64,000 nucleotides of DNA. Origin: JAGRCP01 sp942490705. GTDB lineage: Bacteria; Chloroflexota; Anaerolineae; Caldilineales; Caldilineaceae. Below the pieces are notes generated by a model. That model did not search any database and was not told where the DNA came from. It saw only the letters and a list, made by a program, of their open reading frames with translations. Below are positions 18,327 to 27,866 of this stretch, one piece after another. Made by a program: the position numbers and the translations under genes. How positions within the stretch are numbered: the first letter of the stretch is position 1; each line of letters opens with the position of its first letter. The stretch is from NCBI GenBank assembly GCA_942490705.1, contig CALNXY010000003.1, positions 493,754 to 557,753 on the forward strand. The letters run 5' to 3'.

Positions 18327-19139
18327 ATGAAAATATTGCGCAATATCTTGATCGGCCTGTTGGTTGCCGTGGGCGCGCTGGCGCTCTTCCTGGTGCTCTC
18401 CGTGGTCTTTGACAGCTTTGGCGATGGCGAGAAGCTGGCGGATCTGACCAACGTCCAGATCGAGAACCCTGCAGGTCAATCCGTTGCCGCCTATGTGGCC
18501 GCACCTGATGAAGACGGACAATTTCCTGCCGTCATCATGCTGCACGAATTTTGGGGGATGCGTTCTTCCATCGCCGGCAAGGCAGACTTGCTGGCTGAGG
18601 AAGGCTATGTGGTCGTGGCCCCGGACACCTATCGCGGTGCAGTGACAGATTGGATTCCACGCGCCATCTATCTTGCGCTGACCACGCCGCAAGAACGGGT
18701 TGATCAAGATCTGGACGCGGTCTATGCCTGGCTCGCCGAGCAGCCAAATGTCGATCCGGAGCGTGTTATGGTGATGGGCTTTTGCTATGGCGGGGGCAAG
18801 GCGTTGCGCTATAGCCTGCACAACCCGGACATTACATCGACGGGCGTCTTCTACGGCGAACTGATCGAAGATCCGGCAACGCTGGCCGATCTGCCTGGTC
18901 CCGTGCTGGGGATATTCGGCGCCGAGGATCAGCGTCCGTCACCGGAAGACGTGGCGGCGTTCGAGATGGCGCTGGCCGCTGCGGATGCCCCTCATGAAAT
19001 CACCATCTACGACGGCGTCGGCCATGCTTTCGTGGAAGATGCCGCCGGCATCGCCGAGGGCGGCGCGCAGGGCGAGGCCTGGGCGCAGTTTGTAGCCTTT
19101 GCCGACTCCACGCTGAAAGCCGGCACACCGCTAAGATAG
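18327..19139 (+). CDS. Dienelactone hydrolase family protein, membrane-anchored
   Basis: A 270-aa alpha/beta hydrolase preceded by AGGTAG. The N-terminal segment ILIGLLVAVGALALFLVLSV is a signal anchor. The hydrolase core has FPAVIMLHEFWGM (oxyanion/Glu region), the Cys nucleophile in VMVMGFCYGGGKAL, an Asp in GIFGAEDQRPSP, and the catalytic His in DGVGHAFVEDAAG. Dienelactone hydrolases open lactones in aromatic degradation, but many homologues have other ester substrates. No aromatic-degradation genes flank it. Confidence 0.88.
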   Translation: MKILRNILIGLLVAVGALALFLVLSVVFDSFGDGEKLADLTNVQIENPAGQSVAAYVAAPDEDGQFPAVIMLHEFWGMRSSIAGKADLLAEEGYVVVAPDTYRGAVTDWIPRAIYLALTTPQERVDQDLDAVYAWLAEQPNVDPERVMVMGFCYGGGKALRYSLHNPDITSTGVFYGELIEDPATLADLPGPVLGIFGAEDQRPSPEDVAAFEMALAAADAPHEITIYDGVGHAFVEDAAGIAEGGAQGEAWAQFVAFADSTLKAGTPLR

Positions 19140-19309
19140 CGCCGGTTGAGCTTGTCGAAACCAAGCGGGGCCAAGGTAGCGCCGGTTGAGCCTGCTTGGA
19201 CTGAGCTTGCCGAAGAGTCGAAACCAAGCGGGCCTGGCACGCAACCCGCTTGATTTCGACAGGCTCAATCGGCGCTGGGCTACGTGCGTGGGAATGGTCA
19301 TCCCACGAC
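19140..19309. repeat. Dispersed GGTTGAGC-TTGTCGAAA repeat cluster
   Basis: Three related words occur here: GCGCCGGTTGAGCTTGTCGA, GCGCCGGTTGAGCCTGCTTG and the inverted CGCTTGATTTCGACAGGCTC. Together they form a large stem between the hydrolase and the sulfatase. A further copy is at 43605-43680 and a degenerate one near 47037. This is a dispersed intergenic palindrome that may act as a terminator for the convergent genes. Confidence 0.6.
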
Positions 19310-20833
19310 TCATTCACGCAAGTGGCGAAACGCTGCATACGCGGCTGCGTCCGGCACTGTGACTGTGCGCGCGTAGGGCCCCAGCGCGTCAACGGCCTCT
19401 TGCGTGCCGGGCGGGTCCTGGTAGAGCAGGCCAAAGTCGGGGTCGTCGGGCAGGGCCTGCTGGCCATAGCGACGCCAGGCGCCCTCTTCAACGGCACTGG
19501 CGTAGCCATCCCGGCTAAAGCGCTCCAACAGCAGGCTGCGCAGGCGCGCAGTCGGTTCGTGATAGGCCGGGTTGTAGGCGAAGTTGTGGCTTTCGCCGGG
19601 GTCCCAGTCGCGATCAAAGAGCCACTCTTTCTCATCGGCCGCCGAGTAAATGTACTTGTAGCGACCGTCCGTCACCATGTAGAGGCCAAAACGCCCGTCG
19701 GAAAACTGGCTGTAGACGACTTCACGCGTGGTCGATCCATCAGCCACGCGCTGCAGCGTTTCGCCCTCGGCGCTGCCATGCTCGACCTCGACGCCGGCCG
19801 CCAGCAGCGCGGTCTGGCCGATATCGAGGAGCGAGACGGGGGCATTGACGCGTGCGCCGGCTGCAAACTCCTCCGGGTAGCGTGCCAGCATGGGCACGCG
19901 CGCGGCCGCATCCAGCATGGAGCGCTTGCCCACGCTGCCGTAGTCCCCCAGCAACTCGCCATGATCGGCTGAAAAGAGAATGAGCGTGTTGTCGATCTCA
20001 TCGCCCAGCGCGGCCAGAATGCGACCCACGTTGTAGTCGATAAAAGAGATGGCCGCGTAGTAGGCGGCGCGCATCGTGCGCATGAGCTGGTCATCGATGC
20101 CCGCGTCGCGATACTTGTAGCGATTCTGGACCCGATTCCAGAAGGTGAGCAGGTTCTCGTAGCCTTCGGGGCGGAAGGGGGGCGCCATCTCCGGACCGCG
20201 GTAGAGCTTGTTCCACGGCGTTGGGTTCTCGAAGGGTGGATGGGGCTTGATGAAGCTGGACCAGAGGAAGAAGGGACGTTCCTGATCGCGATTTTCCAGA
20301 AAATCGATCGATTTGTCGGCGATCCAGTGTGTATGGTGGTGCTGTGCCGGCAGTTGCGAAGGCTGGGGCAGGTAGTAATACTCGGAGCGCACGCCGTGAA
20401 CGTCCTGCACGTGACCAAAGCCCTGCTCGGCCAGGTAGGCCATGAATTCGTCGCCCGGCGTGGCGCCCTCCTCCGAGTAGACGCGCTGCTCGAAGCCCCA
20501 GTCGTAGTAGGGATCGGGCGAGAAGTGCATCTTGCCGATGCCGGCGGTCTGGTAGCCGGCATCGCGCAGCCGCTGCATGAAACTGGGCTGATCCTGGGGC
20601 ATGGGGTTGTTGGCCGTGCAGCCGGTCACGTGGGGCGGCTGGCCCGTGACGAGCGCACAGCGTGCGGCCATGCAGACGGGGCTGGGCGTGAAGGCCTGGG
20701 TAAATGCGGTCCCTTCGTTGACCAGGCGATCCAGCGCCGGCGTCTTGAGCTGGGGATTACCCAGCGCAGCAATGGTGTCGTGGCGTTGCTGGTCAGTGAA
20801 AAGAAAGAGGATGTTGGGCCGGCGGTCGGGCAT
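19310..20833 (-). CDS. Sulfatase family hydrolase (arylsulfatase-like)
   Basis: The start is the ATG at 20833, preceded by AAGGACGC; the longer frame to 20911 lacks a ribosome site. The 507-aa protein has the alkaline-phosphatase-superfamily start (NILFLFTDQQRHDTIAALG), the Cys site PSPVCMAARCALVTGQPPH, GIGKMHFSP, FLWSSFIKPHPP, ILFSADHGELLGDYG, and a C-terminal FDRDWDPGESHNFAYNP. The modification motif reads C-M-A-A-R instead of the usual C-x-P-x-R, so formylglycine formation is likely but not certain. No signal peptide is visible. The substrate cannot be predicted. Confidence 0.88.
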   Translation of the reverse strand: MPDRRPNILFLFTDQQRHDTIAALGNPQLKTPALDRLVNEGTAFTQAFTPSPVCMAARCALVTGQPPHVTGCTANNPMPQDQPSFMQRLRDAGYQTAGIGKMHFSPDPYYDWGFEQRVYSEEGATPGDEFMAYLAEQGFGHVQDVHGVRSEYYYLPQPSQLPAQHHHTHWIADKSIDFLENRDQERPFFLWSSFIKPHPPFENPTPWNKLYRGPEMAPPFRPEGYENLLTFWNRVQNRYKYRDAGIDDQLMRTMRAAYYAAISFIDYNVGRILAALGDEIDNTLILFSADHGELLGDYGSVGKRSMLDAAARVPMLARYPEEFAAGARVNAPVSLLDIGQTALLAAGVEVEHGSAEGETLQRVADGSTTREVVYSQFSDGRFGLYMVTDGRYKYIYSAADEKEWLFDRDWDPGESHNFAYNPAYHEPTARLRSLLLERFSRDGYASAVEEGAWRRYGQQALPDDPDFGLLYQDPPGTQEAVDALGPYARTVTVPDAAAYAAFRHLRE

Positions 20834-20929
20834 GGCAAGAGCGTCCTTGTGGCTGAGTGGATTGGGCTGCGGCTTGTTATGCGATTGAGTGTAGGCGCAT
20901 CTGCTATCCAAGGCAAACGTATCGACACG

Positions 20930-22852
20930 CTAATATCCCAGCTGCAGCGTCGCTTCCTCCAGACCGTCGGGCACGCCGACGAGCGTCAGGTCATCGGCGA
21001 GATGGATCGGCGTATAGCCACTGGGCAGGATCGAATGGCCGTTGCGCTTGACGCCCAGGATGCGCACATCGTTGGGCAGACGCAGGTCGCGCACGAGCAT
21101 GCCGTCCAAGTCCGGGTTGGTGACCGTGCACTGGATGAATTCAAAGTGCTCCGGATCGCGGTCGAGCATCAACGCGGCCGACTGTGGCGCGATGACCGCC
21201 TGCTCCAAGAGGCTGACCATGGCCGACACCGGCTCGACGATCAGGACATCGATTTCCGCAAAGCGGCCGAGGCTGGCGGTATCATGGGGGCGGACAATCA
21301 GCCGCTGGACGTTGAATTTGTTACGGGCGTAGTCGCAGGCGCGAAAGTTGTCGTCGTCATTGTTGAGCATGGCCACGACGGCATCGGTGTCCGCCGTGAT
21401 CAGCTGGCTGAGCGTCTCCTCATTGATGGCGACCACGTGGCGTTCGTCGATGTCCTCGGCCGCCAGTTTCTCAATGTGTTCGGCATCGGTATCAGCAATG
21501 ACGACGCGCCAGTTGTGTTCCTGCAACTCCCGCGCCAAGGCCAGGGATTGAAGCTCGACGCCCAGAATCAACGCGTCGCGCACCGGCTCTTTTTCGGGCA
21601 GATCACCGGGCAAGTTGGCCTCGCCCGCCCGCTTGAGCGATTCCTTGAGCAACATGGGGCCAAAGATTTCATTTAGCACGATGACCGAGATAATCATGGT
21701 CGAGAAGGCCGTGCCCAGCGAGGGAAATTGAACAGCCACTTCGCGCGCCAGCCCTAGGGCAATGCCGGCCTGGGTGATCAGGGCCATCCACCCATACTTC
21801 TTGAATTCCTCCGATTCCTGGGCGAGACGGCTGCCCACGAAGGTCCCGCCATAAATGCCAACCATGCGCATGAGAAAGAGCGCAATGGCGATCGGCAGTG
21901 TGGCGATCAAAATGTCGAGCTTGAGAGAGATGCCGGTCAGGGTGAAGAAAGCGACATAGACAACGGGGCCGATATGGTGCAAGAGCTCATCAAACTGGTG
22001 GCGCTGCTCCGAAAAATTGGTGACCATGAAGCCGCCGATGAGGCAGATCAGCAGGGGCTCGATGTAGACCTCATAGCCGACAAGACCCGGACTGATCTGC
22101 TTCACCTGATCGGACAAGAAGTAGACGCCATAACCGATCAGCAGGATAAGGGCGATCTTGAGCGGCTGCTGCAGCCGCGTCGCCAGGACCGCCTGCAGCA
22201 GCTTGCCGACAACGATACCGAGGACAACGGCCAGGGTCAAGTCCAGCGTCAGCTGGGCCAGAAACGCAATGCTGAAGTCGGCATTGGTCAGAAAGATGCT
22301 GGCCATGGAGGTCGTCACAGCAAAGAGCACGATGATGAGCACGTCCATGAAGACCGTGATGCTGAGCACCGTGCGTGTAAAGGGGCCGCGGGCGCGCACT
22401 TCTTTGATCACGGCAATCGTCGACGGCGGCGATAGCGCCAGCAGTACGACCGCGCCAAGCAGGGCAATTGCCAGCAGTTCGTTGACGGGCCTGTCCTGGG
22501 TGAAGCTGAGGAAGTTGGTGAGGACCAGGATGGTGGCCGTGCCCAAAACGAGCCCAAGGGTAGCGATGCTCAGCGAGTTGATGACGATGCTGCGCAGACG
22601 GGGGCGAATCTCTTTGAGATAAAGCTCGCTCCCGGCCACAAACGCGATCACGGCCAGGGAGAGCTGATCCACAAATCGCAACTGGGTCACCGCTTCGCTG
22701 GGCAACAGATCGAGTACGAATGGGCCGGCCAGCGCGCCGGCGAAGAGATAGCCGGTGATGTAGGGCAACCCGAGACGCGTAAAGAGCTTGCCGATCAGAT
22801 AGGCGGCCAGCGCAATCATGACAAATGTAAGGAAAAAAATGACGGTCGTCAT
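20930..22852 (-). CDS. CPA2-type cation:proton antiporter with TrkA-like C-terminus
   Basis: The start is the ATG at 22852 behind AGGGGAGCC. The 640-aa protein has a Na+/H+ exchanger membrane domain of about 12-13 segments (TVIFFLTFVMIALAAYLIG, GLPYITGYLFAGALAGPFVL, ALSPPSTIAVIKEVRARG, LITQAGIALGLAREVA). It continues into a TrkA-N-like Rossmann domain (~420-540, RVVIADTDAEHIEKLAAEDI) and a TrkA-C-like domain (~560-640). The nucleotide-binding glycine motif is poor (LGVELQSL), so ligand binding is uncertain. Likely role: K+ or Na+/H+ antiport in the cytoplasmic membrane. Confidence 0.88.
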   Translation of the reverse strand: MTTVIFFLTFVMIALAAYLIGKLFTRLGLPYITGYLFAGALAGPFVLDLLPSEAVTQLRFVDQLSLAVIAFVAGSELYLKEIRPRLRSIVINSLSIATLGLVLGTATILVLTNFLSFTQDRPVNELLAIALLGAVVLLALSPPSTIAVIKEVRARGPFTRTVLSITVFMDVLIIVLFAVTTSMASIFLTNADFSIAFLAQLTLDLTLAVVLGIVVGKLLQAVLATRLQQPLKIALILLIGYGVYFLSDQVKQISPGLVGYEVYIEPLLICLIGGFMVTNFSEQRHQFDELLHHIGPVVYVAFFTLTGISLKLDILIATLPIAIALFLMRMVGIYGGTFVGSRLAQESEEFKKYGWMALITQAGIALGLAREVAVQFPSLGTAFSTMIISVIVLNEIFGPMLLKESLKRAGEANLPGDLPEKEPVRDALILGVELQSLALARELQEHNWRVVIADTDAEHIEKLAAEDIDERHVVAINEETLSQLITADTDAVVAMLNNDDDNFRACDYARNKFNVQRLIVRPHDTASLGRFAEIDVLIVEPVSAMVSLLEQAVIAPQSAALMLDRDPEHFEFIQCTVTNPDLDGMLVRDLRLPNDVRILGVKRNGHSILPSGYTPIHLADDLTLVGVPDGLEEATLQLGY

Positions 22853-23083
22853 GCAGGCTCCCCTCAGGGGTTGAAAGCAATTAAAGAGCAAATAAATCGT
22901 AACCAGAGGGGATTATCTCGTACTGCAATCGATGATACTGTGATCTTACCCCATAGTGTTCGAAATGACGCGAGCGGCGTGACCGAACGCGATCAGTTCA
23001 GCGCCGCTTCGGCACGCCATCGGGCCTCTCGAATGAAGGAGTAAGGGCGGGTTCGTTCAACTTTTTGCAATGTCAACAAAGCA

Positions 23084-24109
23084 CTAACGCCGTTTTGACG
23101 CGCGCCATGCCCCCAATGCCAAGACCAACAGCATCGCGATTACCCCCACACCCAGGCCTATCACCAATTTTGATCGTGGCAGTGTCGCTGTATCACTTGG
23201 CGCTGGCGTGGCTTGAGCCGCTTGCGCTGCGGACGGAGTCGCCGGCGAACTAGTGGCGGATGGCGAGGTGCCCGGCTGTGGCAAGGCCGGCGGCGTAGCT
23301 GCTTCCGGCAGAAAGCCGGGGATCTGCGCCTGGGGCGAGAGGGAGAGGACATAGAGGGTCAGATCAGCGATTTCCTGCTCATCCAACGGTCCGCCGCGAC
23401 CCTGGCTCCAGGCGATCATGGCGCTGCGCGGTATGCCGTGGCTGATCGTGCGACGTACGGTGCGGTCCGGCCAGTCGACGGTCCATTCCGTGGCCAACGG
23501 GGCGCCCACGCCGCCTTCGCCCGTCGCGCCGTGGCAGACGACACAGTGCTGGGTAAAGAGCCTTGCGCCTCGTTCAAGATCTCCGGCGAGGTAGGACGCT
23601 TCATCACGCGCCGCGTTCCGTTCAGGCCAGCGCGCCGCGATGGCGTCATCCACCGCAAGCGGCAGAGGGGGCGACGCGCCAAGCGATTCCCAACGTTGGA
23701 TGTAGGCGGCGATGGCGTCGATCTCCGTCCGCGTTAGCGGGCCGCCAGCGGCCTGGCTCATGGCCGCCATGCCGACCGTGCCCTCAAGCATGAGGTCCAG
23801 CACGCGTTGGGGATCGTTCTCCGCGCCCTGGCGTGCGCTGGCATAGTCACCGTGACAGCGGTAGCAGAAATCGTGATAGAGCCAGGCGCCGTGGGCCACG
23901 GGGTCCAACGCAAAGAGACCGTCCAGGGCCGGTTCGGGCGGCGCCTGGCGTAACGGCTGGGCCTCGGTGGCATGGAGCGGCCGGCCTATCGCTATGTTCA
24001 GGAGAAACAGCAGGCAGAGCGCTCCCCCGCAACGCCGCCATGCCGAATGGGGCAACGGCAGGAGGGGAAGAATGTGTAGACAGCGTGAGCGCAGGCGGAC
24101 GTCAATCAT
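23084..24109 (-). CDS. Membrane-anchored diheme cytochrome c
   Basis: The frame is open to 24289, but a start at 24109 (MIDVRLRSR) puts the signal-like segment (GGALCLLFLLNIAIG) near the N-terminus; the ribosome site is weak. Two class-I cytochrome domains follow, each with a CxxCH heme site (CYRCH and CVVCH) and distal Met candidates (TVGMAAMSQAAGG; HGIPRSAMIAW). A Pro/Ala/Thr-rich linker and a C-terminal membrane anchor (LVIGLGVGVIAMLLVLALGA) complete it. Predicted role: extracytoplasmic electron transfer. The redox partner is not visible locally. Confidence 0.83.
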   Translation of the reverse strand: MIDVRLRSRCLHILPLLPLPHSAWRRCGGALCLLFLLNIAIGRPLHATEAQPLRQAPPEPALDGLFALDPVAHGAWLYHDFCYRCHGDYASARQGAENDPQRVLDLMLEGTVGMAAMSQAAGGPLTRTEIDAIAAYIQRWESLGASPPLPLAVDDAIAARWPERNAARDEASYLAGDLERGARLFTQHCVVCHGATGEGGVGAPLATEWTVDWPDRTVRRTISHGIPRSAMIAWSQGRGGPLDEQEIADLTLYVLSLSPQAQIPGFLPEAATPPALPQPGTSPSATSSPATPSAAQAAQATPAPSDTATLPRSKLVIGLGVGVIAMLLVLALGAWRASKRR

Positions 24110-24499
24110 GGCTGGAGCGTAGCAGCAGCCTGTTCGCGCAGCGTGGCGATTTTGTGATAACAGCGCCTGGTCCGCTGCTGCCCGAGGAATTCGGCCTCTG
24201 GTTGCGACAGGCAGTCGCCGTCCATCCGGGAGCTCGGCAACGCTGGGTCCGCGTTGCCGAGCATGAATCAGCTGGCCGACTGTCGCCAATTCTTCAAAAC
24301 TGATCCGCCAAAATTCGCCGCATCAGCGTCAATCCGCGGCCCCTCCGACTCATCCTGCAGATTCCTCGCATGCTTGAACAGGCGGTTGCTCGCATGGGGC
24401 GTCGGTGTTATCGTTTGGCTCTGCTGAACGCAACGCGCCGGCGCCCCATGCGCTGGTGACATGACGGCGATTCTTCCCTTTCACGGAAAGGAAGTGAAC
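24110..24499. other. Divergent intergenic region
   Basis: About 390 bp between the divergent cytochrome and enolase-superfamily genes. The cytochrome frame stays open here to 24289 and could be coding if the start is longer. No clear operator or RNA structure was seen. Confidence 0.4.
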
Positions 24500-25648
24500 A
24501 TGAATGGCGGCAACCAGATCCGGATCAGCCAGGTGCGATTGCTGCAACTGCGCACCGTCGAAGAGGTCGGCGAACTTGAACCCGCGTGGGACGTGGGCGG
24601 AACCATGCCCTTCACGGTTGGCGGCGGTTCCATCGTGCAAATTGAGACGGACGCCGGCATCATCGGCATTGGCCCGGGCTGTGCGCCGGAACTGCTGCCT
24701 GCCGTGCGCGAACTACTCGTCGGCGCCGACCCCTTTGACGTCGAGCAGCATGCCGCCAGACTAACCTACTATGCGGCGGGCTTGCCCTACCGCGGCGTAG
24801 CCGGGATCGACATTGCCCTCTGGGACATCATCGGCAAGGCGTGCGGCCAACCCCTCTACAAGCTGTGGGGCGGGGGGCGTGACAAGGTGCCGGCCTATGC
24901 GAGCATGGTGCTCCTCTCAACGCTGGAAGAACGGGTGGCGCTGGCCGTGCGGCTGGCTGATGAGGGCTGGCAGGCGATCAAGCTCCGTCTTCATTTCCCG
25001 ACCATGCAGGAGGACATTGCTCTGGTCGAGGCGGTGCGTGAGGCCGTGGGCGAACGCATGACCATCATGGTCGATGCCAACCAGGCGCAGTCGAGCGGCC
25101 CGTGGCAGCCCGGCGTGCGCTGGGACTACCGCCGTGCCCTGGAGACGGCCAAGGCGCTCGATCAGCTCGATTGCTTCTGGCTGGAAGAACCGCTGCCCCG
25201 CTATGCCTTTGAGGCCCTGGCCGCGATCAACGCCCAGGTGGGCATGCCCCTGGCCGGCGGTGAAAACAACCCCTATATGCACGAACTGCGCCAGATGGCC
25301 GAACAGAACGTCTACGGCGTGCTCCAACCCGAGAGCATGGTCCTGGGCGGTATCACTGCCTTGCGCAAGGTCGGCGTGCTGGCCGAGCTCTTCGACAAGC
25401 TGGTCGAACCTCATCACGGTGGCCGCGGTCTGGGCACCATCGCGCACCTGCATCTCACGGCCTCGTGGGCCCATTCGCCCTATCTGGAGGTGCTCCACGA
25501 TCCGCCCATCGGCGACTACCGCCACGGCTTTTCCATCCTGATCGAGCCGCCAGTCGTCGATAGCGAGGGCTATATCCGGACGCCCCAGCAGCCGGGGCTC
25601 GGGGTCGCCGTCGATCCCGCTCTGATCACGGGCGAGATCAACCCATAA
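24500..25648 (+). CDS. Mandelate racemase/muconate-lactonizing enzyme family protein
   Basis: The start is the ATG at 24500 after GGAAAGGAAG; an upstream frame start at 24461 is less likely. The 382-aa member of the enolase superfamily has the capping domain then the barrel. Visible motifs are GIDIALWDIIGKACGQPLYK, the Lys-x-Lys-like region AIKLRLHF (acid-base Lys partly changed to KLR), the first metal ligand in IMVDANQA, CFWLEEPLPRY, the third ligand in PLAGGENNPY, and VEPHHGGRGLGTIAHLHL at the end. The GGEN and HHGG variants suggest a sugar-acid dehydratase or related activity. Substrate unknown. Confidence 0.88.
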   Translation: MNGGNQIRISQVRLLQLRTVEEVGELEPAWDVGGTMPFTVGGGSIVQIETDAGIIGIGPGCAPELLPAVRELLVGADPFDVEQHAARLTYYAAGLPYRGVAGIDIALWDIIGKACGQPLYKLWGGGRDKVPAYASMVLLSTLEERVALAVRLADEGWQAIKLRLHFPTMQEDIALVEAVREAVGERMTIMVDANQAQSSGPWQPGVRWDYRRALETAKALDQLDCFWLEEPLPRYAFEALAAINAQVGMPLAGGENNPYMHELRQMAEQNVYGVLQPESMVLGGITALRKVGVLAELFDKLVEPHHGGRGLGTIAHLHLTASWAHSPYLEVLHDPPIGDYRHGFSILIEPPVVDSEGYIRTPQQPGLGVAVDPALITGEINP

Positions 25649-26004
25649 GTGCAAAGCGGCAGAAGAATCCCGCGCATAGCTCCCCCGCAGGTCCTGCAAT
25701 CTGCCGGACGGGGTTGGGTGATCCTCATGCTTGAATCCGTCACCGAACCCCGTTACCCAGGTTGGGTGACCTCCGTCGGTACGGCATCCCTGCCGTACGG
25801 GGCGCGGACGGGCCTCGGTGTCGGTTGCTCACCGCGCTGTACGCTGGGCAGCCAAAGCTGAGGCATGAGTTCGACGCCGCCCGGCACGCTCTACAAGCCA
25901 TATTCCTCGCCCAGATTGAAGGAGCCGGCCCATTCTGATGCCAAATCTCGCACGATCATGCTACAATCCAGGTCACCAACACTTTTTCTCACCAGGAGAA
26001 CGCC
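25649..26004. repeat. Intergenic region with CCCCGTTACCC / GGTTGGGTGA repeats
   Basis: About 355 bp without a supported gene. It contains CCCCGTTACCCAGGTTGGGTGACCT and GGCATCCCTGCCGTACGGGGC-type words in split form. Very similar words occur at 28715-28860 (CCCCGTTACCC, GGGTGACCTACG, GGCATCCCTGGC). These look like copies of one dispersed palindromic repeat. Confidence 0.45.
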
Positions 26005-26337
26005 ATGCATATTGTCCACGTCTTCATTCAGGTCAAAGAGGAGTATCTCGAAGCCTTCAAGACCGTCACGCTCGACAACGCGCGCAACAGCGTGCAGGAG
26101 CCGGGCATCGCCCGCTTCGACGTCATCCAGGAGCAGGAGGATCCGACCCGCTTTGTGCTGGTCGAGGTCTATCGCACGCCCGATGATCCGGCCAAGCACA
26201 AGGAGACGGCCCACTACGCACGCTGGGCGGAGGCTGTGACCGATATGCTGGCCGAACCGCGCACGCGCATCTTCTATCACAACGTCTTTCCCGGCGAGGA
26301 GGGCTGGGATTCAGACGTGAGTGAGTCGTTGTCGTGA
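26005..26337 (+). CDS. Antibiotic biosynthesis monooxygenase (ABM) domain protein
   Basis: A 110-aa ABM-fold protein preceded by ACCAGGAGAACGCC. It opens with HIVHVFIQVKEEYLEAFKT, followed by NSVQEPGIARFDVIQEQEDP, RFVLVEVYRT and a HKETAHYARWAEAV helix. This is the LsrG/YgiN type of small dimeric oxygenase or isomerase. The next gene starts inside its stop codon (GTGA), so it is co-translated with an iron-type alcohol dehydrogenase. The pair probably act on one small carbonyl or phenolic substrate. Confidence 0.88.
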   Translation: MHIVHVFIQVKEEYLEAFKTVTLDNARNSVQEPGIARFDVIQEQEDPTRFVLVEVYRTPDDPAKHKETAHYARWAEAVTDMLAEPRTRIFYHNVFPGEEGWDSDVSESLS

Positions 26338-27500
26338 GCACGCTCTCTCCTTTCGGTTTCGCCACGGCAGGGCAGATCCATTTTGGCCGCGGCCGCATGG
26401 GCGAAGCGCCCCGGCATGCGGCCACGCTGGGTTCGCGCGTGCTCGTGGTGACCGGCGCATCCGCCGGCCGCGCCGGGCCGTTGCTGGCCGATTTGGCTGC
26501 GCACGGCGTGCCCGCCCAGCGCTTCGCCATCAATCACGAGCCGACCGTGGCGGATGCCCTGGCCGGTGTGGAGGCTGCCCGCGTCTTCAATGCCGACCTC
26601 ATCATTGCCGTGGGCGGCGGCAGCGTCATCGACACGGGCAAGGCCGTCGCGGCCTTGCTCACCAACCCTGGCGACCCGCTCGACTATTTGGAAGTGGTCG
26701 GTCGCGGCCAACCCTTGACCGTGGCCTCGGCGCCCTGTATCGCCATTCCCACCACGGCCGGAGCAGGCGCCGAAGTGACGCGCAACGCCGTGCTCAAGGT
26801 TGTGGCAGAGCGGGTCAAGGTCAGCCTGCGCAGCCCGACCATGCTGCCCACGCTGGTCATCGTCGACCCGGCGCTGACCGATTCCTTGCCGCCTGCGGTC
26901 ACGGCCAGCACCGGCCTGGACGCGCTGACCCAGGTGATGGAGCCCTTTGTCTCCCATCAGGCGAATCCGCTGACCGATGGCTTTTGCCGCGAGGGGCTGG
27001 CACGCGCGGCTCGTTCCTTGCGCCGCGCGGTGGAGGACAGTGCGGACACGGCCGCGCGTGATGACATGGCGCTGGCCAGCCTGTTGGGCGGCCTGGCACT
27101 TGCCAATGCCAAGCTGGGCGCGGTCCACGGCTTTGCCGGACCCATGGGCGGCATGTATGACATTCCCCACGGCATCATCTGCGCACGCCTGCTGCCCTTT
27201 GTGATGGCGACGAATGTGGCCGCGCTGCGGGCGCGCCGGCCGGACTCGCCGGCGCTGGCCCGTTACGATGAGATCGGTCGCCTCGTCACCGGTGACCCGT
27301 CGGCCGACGCGCAGGCCGGGGTGGCCTGGGTCGAAACACTCTGTGTCGCGCTGGGCGTGCCGCGTTTCGGCGCCTTTGGCGTGCAGGCGGCGGACTTCCC
27401 GATCATTGTCGAAAAGGCGCAGCGGGCCAGCAGCATGCAGGGCAATCCCCTGCCGCTGACGGACGACGAGCTGACGCAGATCTTGTCTTGCGCCTGCTGA
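26334..27500 (+). CDS. Iron-containing alcohol dehydrogenase
   Basis: A 388-aa group III (iron-dependent) alcohol dehydrogenase with a GTG start overlapping the ABM gene. The NAD(P) region has AVGGGSVIDTGKAVAALLTN and PTTAGAGAEVTRNAVL. Metal ligands are expected in SLLGGLALANAKLGAVHGFA (GAVHG His), AHGP-type FAGPMGG and DIPHGIICA. It is similar in style to maleylacetate reductases and lactaldehyde-type dehydrogenases. Translational coupling to the ABM protein suggests a two-step pathway. Confidence 0.9.
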   Translation: MSTLSPFGFATAGQIHFGRGRMGEAPRHAATLGSRVLVVTGASAGRAGPLLADLAAHGVPAQRFAINHEPTVADALAGVEAARVFNADLIIAVGGGSVIDTGKAVAALLTNPGDPLDYLEVVGRGQPLTVASAPCIAIPTTAGAGAEVTRNAVLKVVAERVKVSLRSPTMLPTLVIVDPALTDSLPPAVTASTGLDALTQVMEPFVSHQANPLTDGFCREGLARAARSLRRAVEDSADTAARDDMALASLLGGLALANAKLGAVHGFAGPMGGMYDIPHGIICARLLPFVMATNVAALRARRPDSPALARYDEIGRLVTGDPSADAQAGVAWVETLCVALGVPRFGAFGVQAADFPIIVEKAQRASSMQGNPLPLTDDELTQILSCAC

Positions 27501-27542
27501 TTTCTGAGCGCCGAGACGAGCGTTTGCTTGAACGATCCGGGA

Positions 27543-27866
27543 TTAGTGGCCGCCACCCAGGTTGAGCCCGACGACGCCCAAAATGATGAGCAGAATACTG
27601 GCTAGCTTGAGCGCAGTCACCGGCTCCTGAAAGTAGTAGATGCCGATGGCCGTAATTGCCGCCGTACCGACGCCGGACCAGATGGCGTAGGCCAGGCTGA
27701 CGTCGATGCGCTTCAGCGCCAGGCTGAGAAAGGCAAATGAAATAATGTAAAAGACAAAGAGCAGGACCGAGGGAACCAGCTTGGTCAGCCCGTCTGATAC
27801 CTTCATCAACGTTGTGCCGGCGACCTCGAAGACGATGGCCCCGGCAAGAAATGCCCACTCTTTCAT
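27543..27866 (-). CDS. Small multidrug resistance (SMR) family transporter
   Basis: The start is the ATG at 27866, preceded by ATGGAGCGC; the frame to 28061 has no SMR homology upstream. The 107-aa protein has four membrane segments with the SMR hallmarks: the essential Glu in IVFEVAGTTLMKVSDGLT, SFAFLSLALKRIDVSLAYAI, WSGVGTAAITAIG, and a last segment ILLIILGVVGLNLGG. It is a QacE/SugE-type proton-driven exporter of cations or guanidinium; the subtype cannot be fixed. Confidence 0.9.
   Translation of the reverse strand: MKEWAFLAGAIVFEVAGTTLMKVSDGLTKLVPSVLLFVFYIISFAFLSLALKRIDVSLAYAIWSGVGTAAITAIGIYYFQEPVTALKLASILLIILGVVGLNLGGGH

Noticed and set aside
20240..21676. A 478-aa plus-strand frame across the sulfatase and antiporter genes
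   Set aside because: It covers two well-supported minus-strand genes, has no domain, and is a shadow of high-GC codon usage.
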